From assembly GCA_965657945.1 (NCBI GenBank), contig CBFHPW010000004.1, positions 1 through 64,000 of the forward strand: a stretch of 64,000 nt of DNA, in the 5' to 3' direction. The position numbers and the translations under genes were made by a program. The DNA comes from CAJJDF01 sp965657945 (GTDB lineage: Bacteria > Bacteroidota > Bacteroidia > Flavobacteriales_D > CAJJDF01). Shown piece by piece: positions 24,962 through 32,548 of the stretch. Positions within the stretch are counted from its first letter, which is position 1. Each line of letters opens with the position of its first letter. Under the pieces are notes generated by a model. That model had not been told where the DNA came from. It saw nothing but the letters and a program-made list of their open reading frames with translations, and ran no database searches.

Positions 24962-26611
24962 ATAGAATTTTTCGAGCGTATTTGATCTCGAACTTTCTAA
25001 TAAAAATGACAACTTTAAGTTGGTGGCAGCGTGATGATTAAATTCATACACCGCTTTTTCTTCGTAAGTTTTAAGCACATCAGCAATTTGCGACTCATTC
25101 ACAAAAATATAATTTCCGTTATTGGTATAGTCTTGAAGTTGATACACATTTTTGTAGGTCACATTTACATCTGCGTATATATCAAAAGATAGACTTTGAG
25201 CGTTATTCGAAAACAATTGGTTCACCCTTAATTCTTTGCTCTTAACTGCCGCTTGATACGGTCCGTCAAAACTCACTGCTTGAGGTAAAAAATGAAAACT
25301 AAATATGAACATCACAATTGCGAAACCGAGTAAGGTTGTGTAGATAAGCTGTATTTTTCCTTTGTAATTTTTGTACAAATAGGTCATGCCAATCATTCCG
25401 ACTAATAAAGGTAGCCAAATGAAAAGTGATTTTGTAGGAAAAAACAAAGTCAAAACAAGAACGGAAACCAAAATAAAAGCAAAATTGAGCACAACATGAA
25501 TCCACCTTAAAGCTTTGTACCAAGGGCTTGTCTCGGTTAATTTGTATACATACCAACCTGTCAATATAAACCACATTGGAAAAAAGACATAAATATAATG
25601 CGGCAACTGAAACTGCGATTTGGACATAGCTAAATAAGGGATGACAATCGCGCCAAGTGTATAGAATTCGTGCTTATTTCGATTCAGAACTGATTCTTTT
25701 ATTTTTTTGAATAATCCGAAAACTCCTAAAATAGACCAAGGTAAAAAGGACCAGAGAAAGGTATGGACAAAAAAGAAGAGGGAAGAATCATTTTTCCATT
25801 CTTTGTTGCTTCCCGTAATTCGACCAAAAGACTGATCCCAAAAATAAAATTTAAGACCAGAAGTTCCTTTTCCTTCCATTCCTGATGCTAAATTAAACTC
25901 CTTGTTGGGTTGTAAATCAAATTGATGGTAAAGTCCCCAAAGCATAGGCGAAATGACAAGTATTGAGATTAAAATCCCCACCAGCCATTGCCATTTAAAT
26001 ATATTGTGCCACTCTTTCTTTACTAAGAAATGTATGCCCAAACTCAAAACTGGAACCATGAGTCCAATTGGACCTTTTACGAGCATCGCCATGCCAATTC
26101 CAATAAACCCAAGTATAAGGTTGAGCCATTTTGAGGTTTGAACGTAGGTAATTAATTGCCACAAAGAAAACACCACAATTCCCACCAAAATCGTATCCGT
26201 TCGTACATCTTGATTGATTAAAATAACAGCAAAAGAGGAGTAGAAGAGTAGGGAGGAAATTTTTCCAACCTGAGTATTGTAAAGTAACTTTCCTAGTCTG
26301 AAAGTGGAATATGTTCCCAAAAGAGTAAAAAGAAAAGAAGGGAGTTTATAAGCAAAACTGGAGACACCAAATAATGAAAATGAACCGGCAGATAACCAGA
26401 AGTGCAAAGGAGGTTTGTCTAGGTAATCATTTCCTTTGTGAAAAATCTGAAGCCAATTTTTGGTTTCCATCATCTCGGCACTCAAAGAGGCATAGATAGT
26501 GGCATCAGTCCCGTAAATAAGGGTGAACAATCCACGAATATAAAAGAAGCTAAAGCAAGCAAAAATAGCCCAAAATGCACGATTTGATATCAGATGTTGT
26601 TTGTTTTTCAT
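24947..26611 (-). CDS. Glycosyltransferase family 39 (ArnT/PMT-like) membrane protein
   Basis: Integral membrane GT-C enzyme of 554 residues with about 12 helices. The acidic catalytic loop after helix 1 reads GTDATIYASLSAEM (about 34-47), followed by KPPLHFWLSAGSFSLFGVSSFAYKLPS, the typical ArnT/PMT substrate-binding region. It is expected to move a sugar from a polyprenyl carrier to lipid A, protein or another acceptor. It follows the OstA-like gene by 10 bp in the purA-ostA-GT39 run, which fits an envelope role. Confidence 0.88.
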   Translation of the reverse strand: MKNKQHLISNRAFWAIFACFSFFYIRGLFTLIYGTDATIYASLSAEMMETKNWLQIFHKGNDYLDKPPLHFWLSAGSFSLFGVSSFAYKLPSFLFTLLGTYSTFRLGKLLYNTQVGKISSLLFYSSFAVILINQDVRTDTILVGIVVFSLWQLITYVQTSKWLNLILGFIGIGMAMLVKGPIGLMVPVLSLGIHFLVKKEWHNIFKWQWLVGILISILVISPMLWGLYHQFDLQPNKEFNLASGMEGKGTSGLKFYFWDQSFGRITGSNKEWKNDSSLFFFVHTFLWSFLPWSILGVFGLFKKIKESVLNRNKHEFYTLGAIVIPYLAMSKSQFQLPHYIYVFFPMWFILTGWYVYKLTETSPWYKALRWIHVVLNFAFILVSVLVLTLFFPTKSLFIWLPLLVGMIGMTYLYKNYKGKIQLIYTTLLGFAIVMFIFSFHFLPQAVSFDGPYQAAVKSKELRVNQLFSNNAQSLSFDIYADVNVTYKNVYQLQDYTNNGNYIFVNESQIADVLKTYEEKAVYEFNHHAATNLKLSFLLESSRSNTLEKFYLVEI

Positions 26612-26621
26612 CTTTGTGAAA

Positions 26622-28223
26622 TTAGTGAATTAGGCTGGTTTTGGAACTTGGTCGTTCTTCTATTTTCCACAAGAATCCTTTTAATTGCTGATCTTTGAGC
26701 GTAACGTCTTGAATGGGCAAAAGAATTCCGTCAGGCTTATTGAGAAAAGCAATTTGCTTGATTGTTCCTTTTTCGAATTTAATTTTCATTTCGCTGCAAT
26801 CAATTTTGTTTAATCCTTGGGCTGGCTCTCCTTCTTCTTGAGTAAAATAGAGGCTTTGCCCATTTCCTGTTACAAAAACAGTTCTGATTGTATCTTCACT
26901 GAAAATGGCTTTTACGTTCTTTCCTTTAATTTGATTATACTGACCAGTCGGAATTGTGTCATTAGAAGTGGTGTCAATCACCGAAACTGCATCAATGATA
27001 AAGGAATTGTCTCTCAGTCTTAGTTCTTTTATTCGCTTGGCCGAGAGTAAGATAAGTATTGTGTCACCGTTCATCTGACTATTTTCTGACCAGATAAAAG
27101 GGGAGTGGAACAGTTGTATCAAGGAATCGGACTGAACATAAACCATGGAATCGCATACTCCTTGTAAATCTGTTTTAAAAATACGGACATCGTGGAAACA
27201 GAATAGTTGATTGTTTTTGGTAGAGTCAATTTTCACAACCTTGATTGTGTCTGCTGATAAAAATAAGGTGTCTTCTTCCTCGAACCATTTGCTAACCAAC
27301 GTGTGACCCGTAACAAAAGATTGGTTGTTCGTTTCATTTCGTGTGCCATAATCTCCCGTCACAATGATTTGATTGACAGAGTCTTTCAAGCTAATATTGC
27401 CGATTGCTCGTCCCAAACCTATATTTCTGTCGTAATAAAGTTTGTCCCCTTTTATTGTATGACCGTCCGATATGAGGTAAGCGTCTTCATTAAACTCCGA
27501 AATATCATTTCGAGTGTCATAGAACCCATTTCTACAAAAAATTAAATTCCCATCTCCTTTGATGAATGTGTTTCCTGAAAAGTAGGCAATTTCTGTTAGT
27601 TCATTATAATCCAGAGTGTCTGAAGTCATTACATATTCTGGATTAATTAACTTTACATCACCCTTAAAAGAAAGCGTTTTGTAATCAGAAAAATAATACC
27701 CTAAGTTACTGGTTAACGTGTTTTTATTCTTTTTGCTTACCACTTGTCCACCTTCGGTGTAATAGGCAGTATTGTTCGTTAAATCGTAGCGAATAGAAGG
27801 AGCAGATAGAGTTAAATCGTTTTCAATTAATCGTACATTTCCTCTTACAATCGCAATTCTAGTTTCCCCCTCATAATCCAACGAATCTCCGTACAAGAAA
27901 AGAGAATCTCCTTGATTAATTCTTACGTTTCCCACCGCTTTCAAAAACTGCAATTTGGAGTCGAGTAAAGCAAAATCACTCCTCATAAAAACACTGTCCT
28001 GCATGAAACGAGCATTGCCCACAATTTTTGCCACATTAATGTTTCCGTTCTGCGGTATTATGGAATCTGCGCCAATAAAATGAATTAAATTATTGGAGGT
28101 ATCATTAAGTAAGGGGTCACCTTTTATTTGCGCTTGATTAAGAAAAGGAGTAAAAGCAAAAAAAACAACTACCAGAAAAATTCGAGCAGTTGTTTTTGAA
28201 TTATGTTGTGTATTGTTTTTCAA
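26622..28223 (-). CDS. OstA/LptA-like lipopolysaccharide-transport protein
   Basis: Secreted protein rich in repeated beta strands of the OstA/LptA type (IVGNARFMQDSVFMRSDFALLD, AVGNVRINQGDSLFLYGDSLDY, VRGNVRLIENDLTLSAPSIRYD, FKGDVKLINPEYVMTSDTLDY), consistent with a periplasmic LPS-bridge protein. It belongs to the Bacteroidota OstA_2 family, longer than LptA of Proteobacteria. No ATG is available in frame: the TTG at 28223 gives MKNNTQ... with a good signal peptide ending at NQAQ; a TTG at 28265 is the longer alternative. It lies between purA and the GT39 gene. Confidence 0.85.
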   Translation of the reverse strand: MKNNTQHNSKTTARIFLVVVFFAFTPFLNQAQIKGDPLLNDTSNNLIHFIGADSIIPQNGNINVAKIVGNARFMQDSVFMRSDFALLDSKLQFLKAVGNVRINQGDSLFLYGDSLDYEGETRIAIVRGNVRLIENDLTLSAPSIRYDLTNNTAYYTEGGQVVSKKNKNTLTSNLGYYFSDYKTLSFKGDVKLINPEYVMTSDTLDYNELTEIAYFSGNTFIKGDGNLIFCRNGFYDTRNDISEFNEDAYLISDGHTIKGDKLYYDRNIGLGRAIGNISLKDSVNQIIVTGDYGTRNETNNQSFVTGHTLVSKWFEEEDTLFLSADTIKVVKIDSTKNNQLFCFHDVRIFKTDLQGVCDSMVYVQSDSLIQLFHSPFIWSENSQMNGDTILILLSAKRIKELRLRDNSFIIDAVSVIDTTSNDTIPTGQYNQIKGKNVKAIFSEDTIRTVFVTGNGQSLYFTQEEGEPAQGLNKIDCSEMKIKFEKGTIKQIAFLNKPDGILLPIQDVTLKDQQLKGFLWKIEERPSSKTSLIH

Positions 28224-28272
28224 CGTAAGCTTTTGTTTGATGAAAGGGTAACGATAAAAAAACAAGTATATT

Positions 28273-29541
28273 TTAGTTTCTAATTAACGTTTGGTTTCTA
28301 TTTGGTCCGACCGAAACAATTGTAATAGGTGTTTCAAGTTCGCTTTCAAGAAATTCAATGTAATCGTTAAGTTGTGATGGGATTTGGTCAATCGAATCTA
28401 GCTGAGTTAGGTCTTCTTTCCATCCTTTTAACTCGATGTAAACTGGCTCAATTTTTTCATCGCAAATATCGTATGGAAAATAATCGTACAATTCATCGCC
28501 TATTTTATAATGAGTACACACTTTAATTGGGTCAAAGCCAGATAAAACATCTGCCTTCATCATACTTAGTTCGGTGACACCATTGACCATAATCGCATAT
28601 TTTAATGCAGGTAGATCTAACCATCCGCACCTTCTTGGTCTACCTGTAGTTGCTCCAAATTCATGACCCGCTTTTTGCATATCTTCACCCGTTTGATCCA
28701 TTAATTCAGTTGGGAATGGACCACCTCCTACACGTGTAACGTACGCTTTGAATATTCCGTTTACTCCCTCAATTTTGTTTGGAGCAATTCCTAATCCTGT
28801 AGCTGTTCCCGCAGTCACCGTATTAGAAGAAGTCACAAATGGGTAGGTTCCAAAATCTATATCCAAAAGTGTTCCTTGTGCGCCTTCTGCTAGTATAGAT
28901 AATCCTTCTTTCATTTGCGCATTCAGGAAATGTTCACTGTCTATAATGTTGAGTCCTCTCAAGAATTCAATGCTTTTGAACCATTCAGATTCCATTTCGG
29001 ATAAGTCGTAATCGAAATTCTGAAAATCCAACATTTTACAGTGTTTAGACTTCAAGTGTTCATACTTCTCCTGAAATTTTGGACTTAAAATATCTCCCAC
29101 TCTCAATCCATTTCTGCCTGTTTTGTCCATATAAGTTGGACCAATTCCTTTTAGCGTAGATCCAATTTTCTCTTTTCCTTTCGCTTTCTCCGAAGCTGCA
29201 TCCAATAATCTGTGTGTTGGTAAAATCAAATGTGCTTTTTTCGACACGAATAGCTTGTCGTTTATCACAACATCCATTTTTGTTAAAGCATCAATTTCTT
29301 TTTGAAAAATAATTGGGTCAATCACAACACCATTTCCAACCACATTAAGCACATTGTCTCTGAAAATACCCGATGGGATAGTGTGTAAAACATGTTTTAT
29401 TCCGTTGAATTCAAGAGTATGCCCCGCATTTGGTCCACCTTGGAATCGAGCGATAATGTCGTATTTTGGGGTAAGTACATCCACAATTTTTCCTTTCCCT
29501 TCATCTCCCCATTGTAGTCCTAATAATACATCTAATGCCAT
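28273..29541 (-). CDS. purA: Adenylosuccinate synthetase
   Basis: Cytosolic GTP-dependent enzyme joining IMP and aspartate, the committed step to AMP. It has 422 residues, full length. The N-terminal GDEGKGKIVD (about 12-21) is the phosphate loop with the catalytic Asp, GGPNAGH (about 36-42) carries the catalytic His, and VTRVGGGPFPTEL plus GATTGRPRRCGWLD (about 302-315) complete the active site. A fur gene lies 160 bp upstream on the same strand, a pairing often seen in Bacteroidota. Confidence 0.97.
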   Translation of the reverse strand: MALDVLLGLQWGDEGKGKIVDVLTPKYDIIARFQGGPNAGHTLEFNGIKHVLHTIPSGIFRDNVLNVVGNGVVIDPIIFQKEIDALTKMDVVINDKLFVSKKAHLILPTHRLLDAASEKAKGKEKIGSTLKGIGPTYMDKTGRNGLRVGDILSPKFQEKYEHLKSKHCKMLDFQNFDYDLSEMESEWFKSIEFLRGLNIIDSEHFLNAQMKEGLSILAEGAQGTLLDIDFGTYPFVTSSNTVTAGTATGLGIAPNKIEGVNGIFKAYVTRVGGGPFPTELMDQTGEDMQKAGHEFGATTGRPRRCGWLDLPALKYAIMVNGVTELSMMKADVLSGFDPIKVCTHYKIGDELYDYFPYDICDEKIEPVYIELKGWKEDLTQLDSIDQIPSQLNDYIEFLESELETPITIVSVGPNRNQTLIRN

Positions 29542-29701
29542 GTGTTTTTATTTGTTTATTGTTTAATAGTTTTTGTGTTTATTTCGGAATTAGATTATTT
29601 CCGCTTGATACTGAAAAAAAGCAACCTTTTTTTTCTCCTCAACTGAACAAACCTAAGTTGTTTTGAAACTTACTATCTGTCTTTATTTCGGTCTGTTTTG
29701 T

Positions 29702-30139
29702 TTATTCATTTTTTTGAGCGTACAAGTATAAAGAATGGTGCATTACTTTAATGCCAAATTTTTTTTCCACCATCTCTTTGATGTCGTTGATTAGTGGGTT
29801 TGAGAACTCAATTACTTCTTCCGTGTCCGTAATAATAATGTGATCATGTTTCTTATATTGATAGGACTTTTCGTATTGAGCCAAGTTTTTTCCGAACTGG
29901 TGTTTCCTTATAAGATTACAAGCTAGTAATAAGTCTATTGTATTGTATATTGTTGCTTTACTTACCCGATAATTCTTTCTTTTCATGAGCGAATAAAGTT
30001 CTTCGACATCAAAATGTTCTGGGTGGTCAAATATTTCGCTCAAAATAGCAAAACGTTCGGGAGTTTTACGGTGTCCGTTTTGTTCCAAATACTTTGTAAA
30101 TATCTCTTTTACTGATTCTTGTACGGTTTTGCAAGTCAT
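29702..30139 (-). CDS. Fur family metal-responsive repressor
   Basis: Regulator of 145 residues. The winged helix (about 15-80, GHRKTPERFAILSEIF and YRVSKATIYNTIDLLL) is followed by a dimerisation domain with KHDHIIITDTEEVIEF (about 97-112), which keeps the HDH metal ligands. The CxxC pair that holds structural zinc in many Fur proteins is absent (TDTE in its place), so the site-3 zinc is probably missing. It could be Fur, Zur or PerR; the residues do not settle which. A perfect palindrome (30159-30172) sits in its leader. Confidence 0.9.
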   Translation of the reverse strand: MTCKTVQESVKEIFTKYLEQNGHRKTPERFAILSEIFDHPEHFDVEELYSLMKRKNYRVSKATIYNTIDLLLACNLIRKHQFGKNLAQYEKSYQYKKHDHIIITDTEEVIEFSNPLINDIKEMVEKKFGIKVMHHSLYLYAQKNE

Positions 30140-30158
30140 GTTTTTATGTTTTATGTTT

Positions 30159-30172
30159 CTTGAATTATCAAG
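30159..30172. promoter_or_regulatory. Palindrome in the fur leader
   Basis: CTTGA-ATTA-TCAAG, perfect 5-bp arms, 20 bp before the fur start codon. Candidate autoregulatory operator; not a canonical Fur box. Confidence 0.35.
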
Positions 30173-30238
30173 TCAATAAACGTAAGCGATAAAGGTACTA
30201 ATACTTTCTTTTATCTAAAACTTAAACCAAAGTATTTC

Positions 30239-30246
30239 TATCTTTG
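30239..30246 (+). promoter_or_regulatory. -7 element of the thioesterase gene
   Basis: TATCTTTG, exact TAnnTTTG match, giving a leader of about 18 nt to the ATG at 30268. The TTG inside this box (30244) is therefore not a start codon. Confidence 0.5.
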
Positions 30247-30267
30247 AATCTCCATAAAATATTAACA

Positions 30268-30723
30268 ATGTTTGATAACCCAATTGAAATTTACAAAAAA
30301 ATAAACCTTTTTGCCCAAGAAAACGGGATGAAACTTACAGTTAAAACACCTGGTGAATCCTTGTATTCGATGACAGTTCTTGAAAAACATTTGAGTTCTC
30401 CAAACGTATGCCATGGTGGAGTTGTGGCTGGGTTTATGGATTCGGTATTGGGTTCTGCCGCTTTGTCTATTTCTTTCCAATCGCAGGCGCTTGTTTCAAC
30501 AGTAGAATTCAAAATCAATTATTTCAAACCAGTTTATCTCCACGACCAGCTCGAGGGAATTGGGGAAGTAGATTTTGAAGGGAAAAAACTAATTTCTTCC
30601 ACAGGAAGTATTTACAGAGTAAAAGGAGAAGAGCGAGAGTTAATTGCAAAAGCAATTGGGACATTCAACAAATATCCTTTGGAGAAAACAACCTTTGCTA
30701 AACTTTTTAACAACCAGAAGTAA
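30268..30723 (+). CDS. PaaI family hot-dog thioesterase
   Basis: Acyl-CoA thioesterase of 151 residues. The family block NVCHGGVVAGFMDSVLGSAA (about 46-65) carries the HGG turn (49-51) and the acidic catalytic residue D58. A central VEFKINYFKPVYLHD strand follows. PaaI-type enzymes act on aromatic or other short acyl-CoAs; substrate unknown. The ATG at 30268 is preferred because an upstream in-frame TTG lies within the promoter. The porin gene starts 43 bp downstream. Confidence 0.88.
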   Translation: MFDNPIEIYKKINLFAQENGMKLTVKTPGESLYSMTVLEKHLSSPNVCHGGVVAGFMDSVLGSAALSISFQSQALVSTVEFKINYFKPVYLHDQLEGIGEVDFEGKKLISSTGSIYRVKGEERELIAKAIGTFNKYPLEKTTFAKLFNNQK

Positions 30724-30766
30724 TCCATTGGCTATTTCTTCGTTTATCCCTACTTTTAACCCCATT

Positions 30767-32548
30767 ATGAAAAGGATTGTTACGCTTATTGCCATATTGT
30801 TTTCCGCCTGTCTTTACGGACAAAAGGTAGATACGACTCAATCTATTTTTGAAAACTCTTCTGTTTACAGAGATTATCGCGAGGTTTATTTGTCCAATTT
30901 AGGGCAGGCAAAGTACCATTTACTTTCCCCTTTCCAATCAAACAATAGGCAGTTTTTAAAGCTTTTCCCTGATTCTTCTAATTCATCCACATTTACCGAT
31001 GTTTTTTATGTTTCTGGTTCTGGTAGAGAGAATTACGTAGAGGTAATACATAACCAAAAATTAAGCAAATCATTGGTAGGGAAAGCTAAAATATTGAAAA
31101 CAACCTCAGAAGGAATTTATGTAAGTAATGAAGCTGAGCTCTCCAATTTTGAGATTGGGTTGAGTTTTTTACCCAAGAACAAACAATATCAGTTCGAGGC
31201 CAATTTTGCGAACTATAAGAGGTACTCAAATCTGAATGGAGGAATTTCTGATTCTACCTTTTTTTCTTTGTTGGATTCTTCCAATGGAAACCTAAAATCT
31301 ACATTTCCCAATCAATTCAAGGTAGGTTCTGGCTCAAATTCCAATAATATGGATTTGAAAATAATGAACATTGATTTTGCTCACGCTTATCGATTGGGAG
31401 CTACGAAATCTGATTCAACCAAGTATTTTCAATTAAGACAAAAACTTACTTATTCTCGAACTCAGCGAAACACGAAACTGATAAATTCTGGCGATTTTTT
31501 TCAAAATTATTTTCAAGATTCCGTTACCACTTCGGATAGCCTGAGGCTTGAACAACTTTCTCATCGGTTTCAGTTGGAGTGGGCTTCTACTCATTCGAAT
31601 CTTGCATTTGGAATTGGTCAAAATTATTACGAGTACTCAAGTTTAGCACCTTTTCAAGTTCATTTAGAGAACTTGCTTTATGGTGTGTATCGGTTTCAAA
31701 AAGATAGTTTACAAGTGGAATCTTACGGGGAGTTTATGATTTCTGAAGGCGGTTACGAGTCCTTTGAATTGAAAAACAAAGCAACTGTTATTAAATCCAC
31801 CGAGGCACTTTTTACTAAACTTTCTCTGGAAGCAAATTATTTCACCGATTTACCCGAACTTTATTTCAATCAGTACGCTTCCAATCATTTTGTATGGAAC
31901 CAGGTAAATAACAGAAACTCAATTATTAAGCTTAAAGCCCAAGCTTCCAATAATAGCAGGCGGTATGGAGCAAGTCTTCATTTTGAAAATCAGAATAATG
32001 CCGTGTTTTTTGATGAAAACTCGCAACCAATTCAAACCCAAATCGCTTATTTTAATTTCACCCTCAACAAGGAATTTAAATTTACAGAGTGGTTTTACCT
32101 GAACTCAAATCTTCACGTTCAGGATGTATTCACCGATGCAAGTATTGAAGTACCGAATGTATTGCTGCAAAGTTCTATTTTTTTTAGAGGAAGATTAATC
32201 AAGAAAGTTTTGAGATTTAAAGCGGGGGTTAACGTGCTGTATTATTCAAGATTTACACCGCGTAACTACAATCCAGCTTTGGATGAGTTTACTCTTCAAT
32301 CTTCCCAAACAGTTGGTAATTACCCAATAATTGATGTTTTTTCTGAGTTTTATATCAAACGAAACTTTTCTTTCTTTGTGTTAGTTTCTCACATCAACAG
32401 CAACGTGTTTACAGCAGCAAATCTCAATAACATAAATCCAAATTGGAATCTTTCCAATGATTTTGGTCAAAATTACTTAGCTGTAAGTCAATATCCAATT
32501 CAAGACAGAGCATTCAAATTTGGAATCAAATGGAGGCTGTTTGACTAG
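30767..32548 (+). CDS. Putative outer-membrane porin (Porin_10-like)
   Basis: Protein of 593 residues with a signal peptide of about 19 residues (MKRIVTLIAILFSACLYG|Q). The mature part is nearly all amphipathic beta strands with frequent Tyr/Phe, beginning SVYRDYREVYLSNLGQAKYHLLSPF, the opening of the Bacteroidota 'putative porin' family, and ending in strands RAFKFGIKWRLFD. ATG 30767 is chosen because the signal peptide starts there; a 41-residue upstream extension has no signal character. It shares its last four bases (CTAG) with the convergent nuclease gene. What it admits is unknown. Confidence 0.83.
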   Translation: MKRIVTLIAILFSACLYGQKVDTTQSIFENSSVYRDYREVYLSNLGQAKYHLLSPFQSNNRQFLKLFPDSSNSSTFTDVFYVSGSGRENYVEVIHNQKLSKSLVGKAKILKTTSEGIYVSNEAELSNFEIGLSFLPKNKQYQFEANFANYKRYSNLNGGISDSTFFSLLDSSNGNLKSTFPNQFKVGSGSNSNNMDLKIMNIDFAHAYRLGATKSDSTKYFQLRQKLTYSRTQRNTKLINSGDFFQNYFQDSVTTSDSLRLEQLSHRFQLEWASTHSNLAFGIGQNYYEYSSLAPFQVHLENLLYGVYRFQKDSLQVESYGEFMISEGGYESFELKNKATVIKSTEALFTKLSLEANYFTDLPELYFNQYASNHFVWNQVNNRNSIIKLKAQASNNSRRYGASLHFENQNNAVFFDENSQPIQTQIAYFNFTLNKEFKFTEWFYLNSNLHVQDVFTDASIEVPNVLLQSSIFFRGRLIKKVLRFKAGVNVLYYSRFTPRNYNPALDEFTLQSSQTVGNYPIIDVFSEFYIKRNFSFFVLVSHINSNVFTAANLNNINPNWNLSNDFGQNYLAVSQYPIQDRAFKFGIKWRLFD

